Positions 25,880-35,433 are shown, numbered from the stretch's first letter. The stretch is DNA of 64,000 nucleotides from GCA-2746795 sp963747345 (GCA_963747345.1 CAVVFA010000009.1:434001-498000), one strand, 5' to 3'. Numbers and translations are program-made. Notes: generated by a model from the letters alone, not told the origin.

Positions 25880-26663
25880 TTAAGCGGTCTGGTTCGAGGC
25901 AATTTGTAAATCTGCTACTTCCATCCACTGCGCCTCTGCTAACGGTAAGGTGCCCCAACGAAAACGGCCGTTTCGCGTCAGCACCATATATTGATTATCC
26001 AACCAACAGACAAAACCCAACGGGCCTCGGGGAGAAAACGCGGTCTGGTATATCAACTCCCCATCCACGTAAAACAAACAACCCTCAGGCCGCCAATCCA
26101 ACCGATACTGATGCCATTCTGTCATCTTGACGGCTACCGGTTTGTAAGCTAATCCCTAAACGGCGGCGCACCATCGGCCAAAAGCGCACACGGAAACGAC
26201 GAGACCGATTGAGTAGCAAAAAGATGGGAGCAAAAGGGATGGTGGAAACGGCCGTTTTCGTGCCAGCATCAATCGTTCCCACAAACCAGCCTTGCCCCTT
26301 TCCCGCCATCGGCAGTGGTAAATCAGACGGCGGTGACGCATAAAAAAACCAAACTGCTTGCGGCAGCCTCGGCCATTTCATCGACGGGTCGGCAAACGGC
26401 GCATTCCAAAAACCAAACCCGGCCGTACCCTGAAGTTCACCCGCCTCATGAGAAAATCGCGCCCGTAATTGCAGAGAGCCACCCGCCCGCCAAGTGAACC
26501 CACATTCCCCATAATCATCAATTTGGGCATCGGCATACCCACCTTCATGGGGGGACAACCCAAAATACAGCGACGCACCCTCCGTCACCACACCCCCATT
26601 TATCGTCAACAAATGAAATTCATCCATCACCAAAACCATAATCTCTTTAGCCCAAAGGTGCAA
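25880..26663 (-). CDS. Concanavalin-A-like/GH16-type domain protein, frameshifted
   Basis: About 260 residues in two frames. The first (from 26663) has GASLYFGLSPHEGGYADAQI, QLRARFSHEAGELQGTAGFG and FWNAPFADPSMKWPRLPQA. After a shift near 26125-26150 the second reads KPVAVKMTEWHQYRLDWRPE then GCLFYVDGELIYQ, the typical end strand of family-16-like lectin/glycosidase folds. No catalytic E-x-D-x-x-E was seen, so it may only bind sugar. The best start is uncertain because several Met codons occur (26663, 26636, 26624). There is no signal peptide. It stands alone between repeat-rich spacers. Confidence 0.6.
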
Positions 26664-26744
26664 AAAGACAAAGAAAATCCATAAACCGCTGCTCCTTTGG
26701 GTAAGTTATTTCTGATTTCCTTATTCTATTATCAAAATTTCAGG

Positions 26745-26750
26745 TATAAT
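26745..26750 (+). promoter_or_regulatory. -10 box TATAAT before the MBL hydrolase gene
   Basis: A perfect TATAAT lies 28 bases before the start codon. The -35 region (TATTCT near 26722) is poor, so an activator or an atypical promoter is possible. Confidence 0.45.
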
Positions 26751-26777
26751 CATCCGCTTGTAAGGAGATACGTTTTT

Positions 26778-27407
26778 ATGGAAATTGTCTGGTATGGTCT
26801 AAGTTGTTTTCGTCTTTCGGAGCGCAAACACGCCACAGTTGTCACCGATCCCTATGATGCAAATTTAGGGCTTCCGGAACTTAAATTAAAAGCTGAAGTC
26901 GTCACCATCAGCCACAATGCCAAAGGGCATAATTCCGAAAAAGCCGTCAGTGGCATCGAACACTTATTAATCGGCCCCGGCGAATATGAAATCGGCAACG
27001 TCTTTGTCACCGGCATTACCATCCCGGCAGATGCCAAAACGACGAAAAATGTCATCTTCATGTTCGATTTCAATGGCATCACCGTTGCCCATCTGGGTGA
27101 TATGCAAAAAGTGCCATCACAAACGCAAATCGAGGCGCTAGAAGAAGTAAACGTCTTGTTACTGCCTGTGGGTGGGGGAAACAGCCTCACCGCGGCTCAA
27201 GCGTCCGAACTGGTTTCAATGATCGAACCCAATATCGTCATTCCTATGCACTATCAACTGCCCGGTATGAAAATGGAGCTTGATGGGGTCGAGCGTTTCT
27301 TAAAAGAAATGGGCGTCACTGAACCAAAAGAAGAATCAACCTTGAAAATAACGAGCAGCAATTTCAATGAAGAAACTGAAATTATATTGCTGACTCCCAA
27401 GCAGTAA
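26778..27407 (+). CDS. UlaG-like metallo-beta-lactamase-fold hydrolase
   Basis: A 209-residue protein of the MBL fold, UlaG-like branch: MEIVWYGLSCFRL, TDPYDANLG, VVTISHNAKGHNS, LLIGPGEYEIGNVFVTGI, ITVAHLGDMQKVP and VIPMHYQLPG. The usual H-x-H-x-D-H metal motif is changed to SHNAKGHN, so metal binding may be partial. The ATG at 26778 has AAGGAG 9 bases before it. The next gene begins 20 bases after the stop and is probably co-transcribed. The substrate is unknown; UlaG itself is an ascorbate-6-phosphate lactonase. Confidence 0.85.
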   Translation: MEIVWYGLSCFRLSERKHATVVTDPYDANLGLPELKLKAEVVTISHNAKGHNSEKAVSGIEHLLIGPGEYEIGNVFVTGITIPADAKTTKNVIFMFDFNGITVAHLGDMQKVPSQTQIEALEEVNVLLLPVGGGNSLTAAQASELVSMIEPNIVIPMHYQLPGMKMELDGVERFLKEMGVTEPKEESTLKITSSNFNEETEIILLTPKQ

Positions 27408-27426
27408 AATCAAACACAGGATTGTT

Positions 27427-27729
27427 ATGTCAACAAAACTGGTCATGAATTGGGACATTCGTCCCGAAACAGAATCTGAATATTTTGAATTTCTCGTTCA
27501 CGAATTCATCCCAGGCATGAACCGCCTTGGCATTGGTGAAATCCAGGTCTGGTACACCACCTACGGTGAATGTGAACAGAAACTCGCCACCGGCATCACC
27601 CCAGATTTGGAGCAGATGCAAACAGCCCTCGGCAGCGATGATTGGGAAAAGATGACAGAAAAGTTAAATGGATACGTCACTGACTGGAATCTGAAAGTCA
27701 TCCCTGCCAACAGGGGCTTCCAGATGTAA
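27427..27729 (+). CDS. Small protein of unknown function (possible alpha-beta barrel)
   Basis: A 100-residue soluble protein, MSTKLVMNWDIRPETESEYF..., with a central IGEIQVWYTTYGECEQKLATG and ending LKVIPANRGFQM. The beta-alpha-beta pattern, with W and Y at strand ends, suggests a dimeric ferredoxin-like barrel, but I do not recognise a named family. It is followed directly by a strong terminator and shares a transcript with the MBL hydrolase. Confidence 0.65.
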   Translation: MSTKLVMNWDIRPETESEYFEFLVHEFIPGMNRLGIGEIQVWYTTYGECEQKLATGITPDLEQMQTALGSDDWEKMTEKLNGYVTDWNLKVIPANRGFQM

Positions 27730-27751
27730 CCATTCTTTAACACAAAAAAAA

Positions 27752-27787
27752 GCCTGCCAGCATAAACAATGCTGGCAGGCTTTTTTT
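27752..27787. terminator. Bidirectional terminator
   Basis: GCCTGCCAGC / GCTGGCAGGC with a 9-base loop, flanked by an A run on the left and a T run on the right, serves both the plus-strand unit and the converging FmdB gene. Confidence 0.92.
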
Positions 27788-27804
27788 ATTTTAAAGCAAA
27801 TTAT

Positions 27805-28188
27805 TTATGCAGGACTGCTGCTTTTTTCACTCTTGGTAGGCTTATTTTCGCTAGTCTCACTACTACTTTTGCTCTCACTACCACTTTTGCTCTCACTACC
27901 ACTTTTGCTCTCACCACTGCTTTTGCTCTCACTACTTGTCGAAGAATCGCTTTTCTCGCTGCTACCTTCTTCTTTTTTGCCGCCAGGAGCCGCCGGAGAC
28001 TGGGCCGTATTACCCCGATTATCGGTTACATAAAAGCCTTTTCCTTTAAAAACAACACCAACGGAGTTCACCACACGGCGAATTTTTCCTTCACATTCAG
28101 GACAGACTGTCAGTGGCTCATCCATCATGCGCTGACGGGCTTCAAATTGATGTTCACAATTGGTACAACGATATGTATAAGTAGGCAT
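27805..28188 (-). CDS. FmdB-type zinc-ribbon protein with Ser/Lys/Glu-rich tail
   Basis: A 127-residue protein. Residues 1-40 are the FmdB/CxxC ribbon: MPTYTYRCTNCEHQFEARQ and LTVCPECEGKIRRVV. Residues about 70-127 are low complexity, with near-tandem SESKSGSESKSG units. FmdB proteins are putative regulators; the role is not established. The DNA of the tail consists of repeated CTTTTGCTCTCACTACCA units (27868-27940), which could change copy number by slippage. Confidence 0.88.
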   Translation of the reverse strand: MPTYTYRCTNCEHQFEARQRMMDEPLTVCPECEGKIRRVVNSVGVVFKGKGFYVTDNRGNTAQSPAAPGGKKEEGSSEKSDSSTSSESKSSGESKSGSESKSGSESKSSSETSENKPTKSEKSSSPA

Positions 28189-28423
28189 GTTTACTCTCAG
28201 TTAGTTCGGAAAATCGTATCAGAAACCGAAAATTTATGTGCGGTTTTACCCAAATGTTTTTTCACGGTTCACCTAGACGAATAAGTATTTTAACGACCGC
28301 TGATTGATTTGACAACTTGCAGACCGTGGCCTATGCTATCAGTCTATTGTTAATTTTGAGTTAGCAAATTTTTTCGTTTTCGGTTGATTTTTTAAATTCC
28401 AATAAAAAAACAGGAAAAGAACG

Positions 28424-28993
28424 ATGACAATTAATGAAACCCACGCAAAAATTAAAGCAAGTGTTTGGCAAACGATTGCTCAATCCGATATTGATGTCAG
28501 CAATATTGATAAAAGCAAATTGGGTGAGCTAGTCGATATTATTGTGGATGTGGCAATGGAAGAGATTGATGCTCAAATAGACCAGCCCTTAACCGCATTT
28601 GAAGAGGAAGAGGTGGGGGATGTGATTAAAACGGCCGTTGCCGACGATATTCTCCTAGATAACAAAGAAGACATATTATGGGAAGGTCGCCCCTTCCTCT
28701 CTATGGTACAAACCTACGTCATCACCGATGAACGCATTCGCATCACCAACGGTTTCTTCGGCAAATCCACCGAAAATATCGAACTGGTGCGTATTCAAGA
28801 CGTGGACTACAGGCAAACATTCAGTGACCGCATGATCCAGGTCGGCGATATTTTCATCAAAAGCCAAAACGCCAGCCGCCCCAACATCATCTTAAGTAAT
28901 ATCAAAAACCCCGAACAAGTCTACGAAATCTTACGTCTCGCCATCCTCCATGCCCGTAAACGGCACGGCTTCACCTACCGCGAAGAAATGTAG
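28424..28993 (+). CDS. Bacterial PH-domain (YdbT-like) protein
   Basis: A 189-residue soluble protein. The N-terminal half (1-80) is helical and acidic (ELVDIIVDVAMEEIDAQI). The second half resembles the bacterial PH domain: ILWEGRPFLSMVQTYVITDE, RIRITNGFFGKSTENIEL, VRIQDVDYRQTFSDRMIQVG, DIFIKSQ. Such domains bind lipids or proteins at the membrane in some cases, but no membrane helix is present here. GGAAAAGA precedes the ATG. Nothing in the neighbourhood tells its job. Confidence 0.8.
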   Translation: MTINETHAKIKASVWQTIAQSDIDVSNIDKSKLGELVDIIVDVAMEEIDAQIDQPLTAFEEEEVGDVIKTAVADDILLDNKEDILWEGRPFLSMVQTYVITDERIRITNGFFGKSTENIELVRIQDVDYRQTFSDRMIQVGDIFIKSQNASRPNIILSNIKNPEQVYEILRLAILHARKRHGFTYREEM

Positions 28994-29007
28994 CGATTGA
29001 CCCCAGA

Positions 29008-29036
29008 AACTGGGTTTTTTCAAAACCCAGTTTCGT
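29008..29036. terminator. Terminator after the PH-domain gene
   Basis: GAAACTGGGTT TTTTC AAAACCCAGTTTC forms a perfect hairpin 15 bases after the stop; it is AT-flanked, without a long T run. Confidence 0.6.
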
Positions 29037-29073
29037 AAATACTAACCGCAAAGGAGTGGAGAAAGCAGAGATT

Positions 29074-29123
29074 ACTCTGGACACACCTCCGCGTTCTCCG
29101 CGCTCTCCGCGGTTCAATCCAGA
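29074..29123. repeat. CTCCGCGTTCTCCGCG-type spacer repeat
   Basis: CTGGACACACCTCCGCGTTC TCCGCGCTCTCCGCGG is a further copy of the GCAGAG/CTCCGCG family, ending close to the C-terminus of the metallopeptidase gene. Confidence 0.65.
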
Positions 29124-29148
29124 CAGAGTTAGTCGTTACCCCGTTTCA

Positions 29149-29526
29149 CTAATAAGCCCCCAACTCCCGCAATCTATCATCACTAATACCAAAATGGTGC
29201 GCCAATTCGTGCAAAAATACATGGCGCACCCAATAACGGAGTATCTCCATGTCATTGCCCGCCCGCATCTCGATAGTGGCCTGGTAGAGGGTGATCGTGT
29301 CTGGGGGAACCATGCTGTAGCCATGATTGCGCTTCGTAAGAGGGATACCGCTGTACAGTCCCAGCAAGGTATGACCGGGAGCCACGCCCGCCCGTTCTAA
29401 TTCATCCTGACTTGGCCAATCCTTAACCAACACAGCCACATTTTCCATTTTCTCTCTGAAAAATTCAGGCAAGGTTTCAATGGCTTCAATGACCATTTCT
29501 TCAAACTCAACGTGTGGCAAAATCAT
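29149..29526 (-). CDS. Metallopeptidase-family (possible zincin) protein
   Basis: A 125-residue protein of the 'metallopeptidase family' type, with the motif FLHELAHHFGISDDRLRELG at its end (HELAHH). The N-terminal part is MILPHVEFEEMVIEAIETLP, then EFFREKMENVAVLVKDWPS, and LLGLYSGIPLTKR. The ATG at 29526 is taken because the family normally begins a few residues before the F-E-E-x-V helix; the upstream frame to 29634 is built from a hairpin repeat. Activity has not been shown for the family as far as I know. Confidence 0.8.
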   Translation of the reverse strand: MILPHVEFEEMVIEAIETLPEFFREKMENVAVLVKDWPSQDELERAGVAPGHTLLGLYSGIPLTKRNHGYSMVPPDTITLYQATIEMRAGNDMEILRYWVRHVFLHELAHHFGISDDRLRELGAY

Positions 29527-29598
29527 ACTTAAAACTATACGCGACCGTACTTTTTCCGCCAACGATTCTAATGAAATTTTGATGCCGCTATCAACGAA

Positions 29599-29633
29599 AG
29601 ACCTCCGAGGTTCTTTAGACCTCGGAGGTCTCA
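29599..29633. repeat. GACCTCCGAGG hairpin repeat
   Basis: GACCTCCGAGGTTCTTTAGA CCTCGGAGGTC is a perfect 11-base stem upstream of the metallopeptidase gene. On the plus strand it precedes pgm by about 85 bases. Confidence 0.8.
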
Positions 29634-29716
29634 TGATTACGATACTTTTTTGAAAACTGATACAATCATTTTTGATTCATTCTGCTTCACTCAGATTCAT
29701 CATTCAAGGAGATAAC

Positions 29717-31369
29717 ATGCCAATCCATGAACTGGCCGGGAAGCCGGCTCCCCCAGAACTATTAGTCAACATTCCCCGTCTTGTCTCTGCTTATTACACC
29801 CATACACCAGATGTGGAAGACCCCACCGAACTGGTTTCCTTCGGCACATCAGGCCATCGCGGTTGTTCACTCAACTATAAATTTACAGAGAGCCACATCA
29901 TGGCGATTTGCCAGGCGCTAGTGGAATACCGGCGAGCGCAAGGGATTGATGGCCCGATGTATATCGGGATGGATACTCATGCACTTTCTGAACCGGCTCT
30001 GGCAACGGCCGTTGAGGTTTTTGCAGGTAATGGCGTAGACATCTTCATCCAGGCTGGTCTCGGCTATACTCCGACTCCCGTTATCAGCCACGCCATTCTC
30101 ACCCACAACAACCAGCGCAAAGGCGGACAAGCCGATGGCGTCGTCATCACACCATCCCATAACCCACCCAACGACGGCGGCTTCAAATATAACCCGCCAT
30201 CCGGTGGCCCCGCCGACACCCAAACCACCAAAGTCATTCAAGATCGCGCCAATGATATTTTGCGTGACGGCTTGAAAGACGTGAAACGAATGCCGTTGGA
30301 ACTGGCGATGAAAGCGGCTCATACCCACGAATACGACTACATCACGCCCTACATTTCCGACCTGGACAACATCATCAACATGGAGGCCATCGCGCAAGCC
30401 GGCCTCAAAATTGGCGTCGATCCGATGGGTGGCGCTGGTGTGGCTTACTGGGAACCGATAGCCGAGATGTATGGCCTCGATTTAGAAATCGTCAATCCCT
30501 ACGTCGATCCTACCTTCCGTTTTATGACAGTGGATAAAGATGGCAAAATTCGCATGGACTGCTCCTCGCCCTACGCCATGGCCAGCCTCATCAGCCTCAA
30601 AGACCAGTTCGACATCGCCTTTGGCAACGACCCTGATTATGACCGCCACGGCATCGTCACCAAAAGCTCTGGACTATTGAATCCCAATCATTATTTGGCG
30701 GTGGCAATTGAATACCTCTTCCAGAACCGTCCGGGCTGGCGGGCAGATGCTGCCGTGGGCAAGACGCTGGTGTCCAGCTCGATGATTGATCGCGTTGCCA
30801 ACAGCTTGGGACGCACACTCAAAGAAGTGCCGGTTGGCTTCAAATGGTTTGTCGATGGCCTTGTCGATGGCTCCTACGGTTTTGGCGGCGAAGAAAGCGC
30901 CGGGGCCTCGTTCTTGCGCAAAGATGGCACGGTGTGGACGACTGACAAGGATGGCATCATTATGGACTTGCTGGCGGCGGAGATAACGGCCGTTACCGGC
31001 AAAGACCCCGGCGAACATTACCAGGCCCTCACCGCCCAATTCGGCAGTCCCGTCTACGAACGGAGCGATGCACCCGCCAATTTAGCCCAAAAGAACGCGC
31101 TCTCCAACCTCTCCCCCGATATGGTCGAAGCAGCCAGCATGGCTGGTGAACCCATCACCGCCAAACTGACCAACGCCCCCGGCAATGATGCCCCCATCGG
31201 CGGCCTCAAAGTCGTCACCGAAAATGGCTGGTTTGCGGCACGGCCGTCCGGCACGGAAGAAATCTATAAAATTTACGCAGAAAGTTTCAAGGGAACAGAC
31301 CACCTGAAGCAAATTCAGGAGGAAGCACAAGAAATTGTGCAATCTGCTTTCAAAAAAGCAGGGCTTTAA
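29717..31369 (+). CDS. pgm: Phosphoglucomutase (alpha-D-glucose phosphate-specific)
   Basis: A 550-residue alpha-phosphohexomutase that interconverts glucose 1- and 6-phosphate. Marks: SFGTSGHRG near residue 43, active-site serine in VVITPSHNPPNDGGFKYNPP, metal site GNDPDYDRHG, sugar-binding GGEESAGASFL and phosphate-binding RPSGTEEIYKIYAES. The ATG at 29717 has AAGGAG 7 bases upstream and gives the usual N-terminus; a longer frame from 29672 has no support. The gene feeds glycogen or cell-wall sugar synthesis. A long hairpin closes the unit. Confidence 0.95.
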   Translation: MPIHELAGKPAPPELLVNIPRLVSAYYTHTPDVEDPTELVSFGTSGHRGCSLNYKFTESHIMAICQALVEYRRAQGIDGPMYIGMDTHALSEPALATAVEVFAGNGVDIFIQAGLGYTPTPVISHAILTHNNQRKGGQADGVVITPSHNPPNDGGFKYNPPSGGPADTQTTKVIQDRANDILRDGLKDVKRMPLELAMKAAHTHEYDYITPYISDLDNIINMEAIAQAGLKIGVDPMGGAGVAYWEPIAEMYGLDLEIVNPYVDPTFRFMTVDKDGKIRMDCSSPYAMASLISLKDQFDIAFGNDPDYDRHGIVTKSSGLLNPNHYLAVAIEYLFQNRPGWRADAAVGKTLVSSSMIDRVANSLGRTLKEVPVGFKWFVDGLVDGSYGFGGEESAGASFLRKDGTVWTTDKDGIIMDLLAAEITAVTGKDPGEHYQALTAQFGSPVYERSDAPANLAQKNALSNLSPDMVEAASMAGEPITAKLTNAPGNDAPIGGLKVVTENGWFAARPSGTEEIYKIYAESFKGTDHLKQIQEEAQEIVQSAFKKAGL

Positions 31370-31376
31370 TTTTAAT

Positions 31377-31440
31377 GGGACACTGATTTGTCGAACACTG
31401 ATATTTTTCTTATCAGCGTTTGACAACATCAGTGTCCTTA
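31377..31440. repeat. 60-base hairpin element, copy 2
   Basis: GGACACTGATTTGTCGAACA CTGATATTTTTC is mirrored by TTATCAGCGTTTGACAACATCAGTGTCC. The outer 10 bases and loop equal those of the copy at 19869, while the middle of the stem differs. It lies between the converging pgm and nifU-like genes. Confidence 0.88.
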
Positions 31441-31444
31441 TTAT

Positions 31445-31723
31445 TTACACTGCCTCAACGGCTTCCAAGTCAGGAAAAAACTGTTTGACAGTGCCTTCAA
31501 CCCAGCCGTGCAGCGTGACGGGAGCTAAACCACACCCCTCACACGCCCCAGACATTTTTACTTGCAATGTTTTGCCGTCATACCCCACCATTTTTACTGC
31601 GCCACCATGAAAATGGGTGATGTAGGCACTTAGTGAATTAACGAGGGCGTTCATGCGTTCTTCTTCGGTGGCATTGATGGGCATGTCCGCGGCTTCTGGT
31701 TGAATATCGTACATAGATGTCAT
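31445..31723 (-). CDS. NifU C-terminal-domain (Nfu-type) iron-sulfur scaffold
   Basis: A 92-residue Nfu-type protein. The conserved core is ALVNSLSAYITHFHGGAVKM, LQVKMSGACEGCGLAPVTLH and VEGTVKQFFPDLEAVEAV, with C-x-x-C as the cluster ligand pair. It would carry 4Fe-4S clusters to target enzymes. A short N-terminal tail (about 20 residues) precedes the domain. It converges with pgm across the hairpin element. Confidence 0.92.
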   Translation of the reverse strand: MTSMYDIQPEAADMPINATEEERMNALVNSLSAYITHFHGGAVKMVGYDGKTLQVKMSGACEGCGLAPVTLHGWVEGTVKQFFPDLEAVEAV

Positions 31724-31883
31724 TTGTCTGCTCTCCTTGCTTGGGCGGAAATTGGGGACAGCGAAGTGTGCCGTCCCAATTTCCGCAATTCTTCTTCCAC
31801 TCTCGTTAATAGGATAGCAAAATAGGGATAACGGCCGTTAGTGGCAATTGTCATATATTTGTCATGAAAGTTAGGCGGTTGGC

Positions 31884-33180
31884 TCAGCCACCGTTGCGAA
31901 ATTCTGCGACGAGCCGCTTCCAGTGGAACGAACTGGTAGAAAGCAACGTATCCGCACGAAAGAAGCGAGACGAGAACAGCACCAGGAGGTAGGTGGTGAG
32001 TGCCAGCCCTCCCAGACTGCACAGAATTTGCCAAAGCGGTACGCCGCCAGCCGCGATACGGGTCATCATGGAGGTGGGCGCGGTGAGTGGAAATAGACTA
32101 AGGGCGGTTGCCAGTTTGCCGTTTGGATCATTGAGGAAGGCGTAGTTGAGCCAGAGAGGCAGCAGCAAAGGCAGCATAATGATGAAGGTGTATTGGCCTG
32201 CTTCCCTGGCATTGGGGGACAGAGCACCGATAGCGCCCATCATCGAGGCGTACAAAATATAGCCCAAGGCAAAAAACAGAACCGCCCAAATCATAAATCC
32301 AGGCGGCAATGCATAACTGCCAAAGGCTGAGAACATACTTTTTCCTCGTTGCAAGAAGAGAATGCTGCCGCCCAGCCACACCACCACCTGAATCGAGGCG
32401 ATGGCACTCAGACCGATAATTTTGCCCAACATCAGATCTCGGGGACGCATACTGACTAGCAGCACTTCAACGGTGCGATTTTCTTTTTCGTTGGCAACGC
32501 TTTGCAACATGTAGCCGCTGCTCATGCTGATGAGGAAGAAGAAAATAAACATGGTAGCGAAAGGCACAATGAAGGTGAGCGGATTGCTGGTATCGTTATT
32601 GTTTTCGGGCGCTAATGCTTGTCGACTGATAGTGCGCGAGGGATGGATGAGCGTCGCTGCTATGTTTTGATCTCCAGTGAGGTTGTAGGCAAGGGCATAG
32701 CTGATTAGTTCGTCGTTGGGTATGTTGAATGGTGTAAATTCTCGTGTGATGACGATGACTTCCCCGGTTTCCAGATAATCGGCCGAAATGACGAAGTATT
32801 GGTCGATTTCTTCAGCCAGAAGGGCGGCTTTGGCTGCGGTAACGTCGGGGTAGGCTTGCAGAGTTTGGCCGCTGATGTCTGGCGGCAAGTTTTGCAGAAG
32901 GTTGGCTTCGTCAACGTAAATGATCGGTTTGGGTGCGGCAGGCGGACTTGATGGGTTGTCACCGAATGGTTGGGATGCTGCCAGGGGGGAGGGCGCTGGT
33001 ATCTAAATCTGCAAGAAGGGCGTCAAGGTCTTGTTCGTTGATGCTGCGCGCGGCCACAATCTGCGCACCGATGTTGAAGCCGATGATCAGGAGCGGAAAG
33101 AGAAAGGTCATAATCCAGAAGGATTTTTTTCGCAAAATAGTGCGGAATTCGTTTTGAATGACGATGAAGACGTTACGCAT
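31884..33180 (-). CDS. ABC-2 type exporter permease (NatB-like), frameshifted
   Basis: About 430 residues in two frames. The N-terminal frame is MRNVFIVIQNEFRTILRKKS with the first membrane helix, up to LPPGSIPT. A shift in 32960-33000 leads to FGDNPSSPPAAPKPIIYVDE, then the extracytoplasmic domain and five or six helices (VPFATMFIFFFLISMSSGYM, NRTVEVLLVSMRPRDLMLGK) to the end. It matches the NatB/YhaP layout. It is the last gene of the exporter operon, 114 bases after its paralogue, with a GGTTGCA repeat between them. The substrate is unknown. Confidence 0.8.
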
Positions 33181-33194
33181 GGGTTACTCCGTTA

Positions 33195-33293
33195 AAAGGT
33201 GGCAAGGTTGCAAAGTGGCAAAGTAGCAAGGTGGCAAAGTGGCAAGGTAACACGTTACCTTGATTACCCTGCAACTCTGCAACTCTGCCCCTT
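33195..33293. repeat. GGTGGCAA/TTGCAACT spacer repeat, copy 3
   Basis: The left half is four units of GGTGGCAARGTKGCAAAG; the middle is GGTAACACGTTACC; the right half is CTGCAACTCTGCAACTCTGCC. It fills the gap between the two permease genes. Confidence 0.85.
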
Positions 33294-34507
33294 TTATTCA
33301 TTTGTCCTGATGGCAGTCCAGGCTTCTTTGAGCGAGAGACTTTTGCCGTAGTTCAGCATTCCCTGGCGGAAGACTTTAGCCGCGAACCAGAAGAAGAAAA
33401 CGGCCGTTCCCACCAATATCACCCAACTGACCACCACCTGCCAGATCGGCATCGTGCTCATACCCCACCGCATCATCACCGTCAGAAACGATGTCGTCGG
33501 GAAGAAAGTGAGCGCCGATAATGATGGGGCTGTTGGGCGCGGTGAAGAATAGTCCCATAAAGAAAAACGGCATCAGGAAGAGTAAGTTAATAATCCCCGA
33601 CACTTGCTGGGCATGTTGTGGTTCACCCACCGAACTGCCAATCGTCGCCATCATGCCAGCGACCAGCGCATAAGCGGGAATGAAAAACAGCACCACGATG
33701 AGAATTAAGCGCCCAGGGAACGGTTAATCTGGGGAAATCTGTAATGACAGGCCGAGGCGATGATGACGGCAATAACGGCCGTTCCTATCCAAATAAGAAT
33801 CTGCGTCAGCGACATCAACATCAGCCCAAACGTTTTGCCGCCAATGAGTTGGGTGGGTGTTACTGTCGTCATCATTATTTCGATAGTGCGGTTTTCTTTC
33901 TCATCTGTCACCACCTGTAATAAGTAGCCCGATGCTCCCATCACCACAAACAAAAAGAAAAATGCAGCCACAAAAGGAATCAGGAAACTGAAAACCAATT
34001 CACTATTAAACTCGCGGCTGCCATCAGCGGTGCGCACCGCCAGATTTGGCCCATCAACCAAGCGTTCTTGAATATTGGCCGGTTGGTTTGCGACCAAATT
34101 GACGCGAATGAAATCGGATATGTCGTTGTAGACGATTTCACTTGGATCTTTATCCCAATAGTAAATGTCCATGTGGTTATTGCTGAGGTAATCAGCCGGA
34201 ACCACAAAATAGGCCTGGATATTGCCAGTTTTCCAGAGCCGATTTGGGCGGTGATTTCGTCGGTGAAAGCAGCAAAGGTGGTGAAAGACTCCTCTGCGAC
34301 TTCAGCGGGATAGAGACCCGCGACCAGGATGCCACTTTGGTCTACATAGCCCACAGGTTTATCGGGATTGTTACGAATCGCCACACCAATGGTGATGCCC
34401 ATGATGAGCATGAGTAACAGGGGAATACCGGCTGTGCCGATGAGGAAGCCGCGCCGTTTTACCATTTTCCAATATTCGGTTCTGGCCAGAAGCCAAAAAT
34501 TACGCAT
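33294..34507 (-). pseudogene. ABC-2 exporter permease broken by three frameshifts
   Basis: A paralogue of the following gene (same start MRNFWLLARTEYWKMVKRRG). Four frames must be joined: to about 34235 (ITAQIGSGK), then TGNIQAYFVVPADYLSNNHM ... NRTIEIMMTTVTPTQLIGGK to about 33710, then RLILIVVLFFIPAYALVAGM ... MGLFFTAPNSPIIIGAH to about 33520, then FFPTTSFLTVMMRWGMSTMP to the end. Everything else about the protein is conserved, including all six expected helices, so damage is recent or is a consensus fault. It overlaps the ATPase gene by 8 bases. Confidence 0.75.
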
Positions 34508-35433
34508 GGGCTTCCTCCGGTTGGGTCATGGCGGCGGGCAATCCTTCTTTGACGACGGTGATGAAGATGTCGTCCAGAGAGGGCTTGGCGATTTCAAAGC
34601 GGTCAATGGTGATGCTCGGTGTGGCGGCGAGATATCGGAAGATTTCTTGCGGATTTTCGCCGGGAGCCAGCGCCAGATGCCAGGAGCCGTTGAGTTGCCG
34701 CGCTTCGAGCACGCCAGGAATGTCGGCAAAGTTTCCCTGCCCTTTGAGTTCGATAGCGTTACCGGCAAAACTGCGTTTGATTTGGTCTACTTCACCATAG
34801 AGGACAGAACGGCCGTTATGAATCAGCACAATACGGTTACACAACGCCTCAACTTGATACATCATGTGAGTAGACATAATGATAGCTTTGTTGGCTTGAC
34901 GCTGTTCTTCGATAATATCTTTCACCAGCCGCGTATTCACAGGGTCTAGCCCCGAAAACGGCTCATCGACGACGATGAGGTCAGGCTCATGCAGCAAGGT
35001 AGCGATAAGCTGCGCTTTTTGCTGCATGCCCTTTGCTCAGTTCCTGCACTTTTTTCTGGCGATGGTCGTATAAATCGAGCCGTTTGAGCCACATTTCCAA
35101 CCGTTCTTGGGCGATGGTTTCATCCAGCCCTTTGAGACGAGCCAGGAAGATGAGTGTTTGTTCGAGCTTTTGGTCTTTGTAGAGGCCGCGTTCTTCCGGC
35201 ATGTAGCCGATGCGCCGCTTTTTGGCCTCGTCCATCGCGCCGCCAAAGATGCTGATGTCGCCGCTGTCGGGCTTGAAAATGTCGAGCATCATGCGGATGG
35301 TGGTGGTTTTGCCCGCCCCATTTGGCCCTAGCAGACCAAATATTTCGCCTGGATTTACGTCGAAGGATACATCAGAAACGGCCGTTACCGAGCCAAAACT
35401 TTTACGCACAGAAGATACAGAAACAGAGGTCAT
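34500..35433 (-). CDS. ABC exporter ATPase (NatA/CcmA type), frameshifted
   Basis: About 310 residues. The first frame has GLLGPNGAGKTTTIRMMLDI, the Q-loop region RRIGYMPEERGLYKDQKLEQ and the signature start QELSKG. The second frame resumes MQQKAQLIATLLHEPDLIVV with DEPFSGLDPVNTRLV, the H-loop MSTHMMYQVE and the C-terminal domain. The shift is at 35027-35033, where GGG should probably be GG (agc aaa ggc atg cag). It is the first gene of the three-gene exporter operon; both permeases follow. Likely cargo (sodium, peptide or lipid) cannot be told. Confidence 0.85.

Noticed and set aside
33195..33293. Possible CRISPR array
   Set aside because: The GGTGGCAA units are 8-9 bases long, directly abutting and mirrored in the second half. 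There are no 25-40 base repeats with unique spacers and no cas genes.
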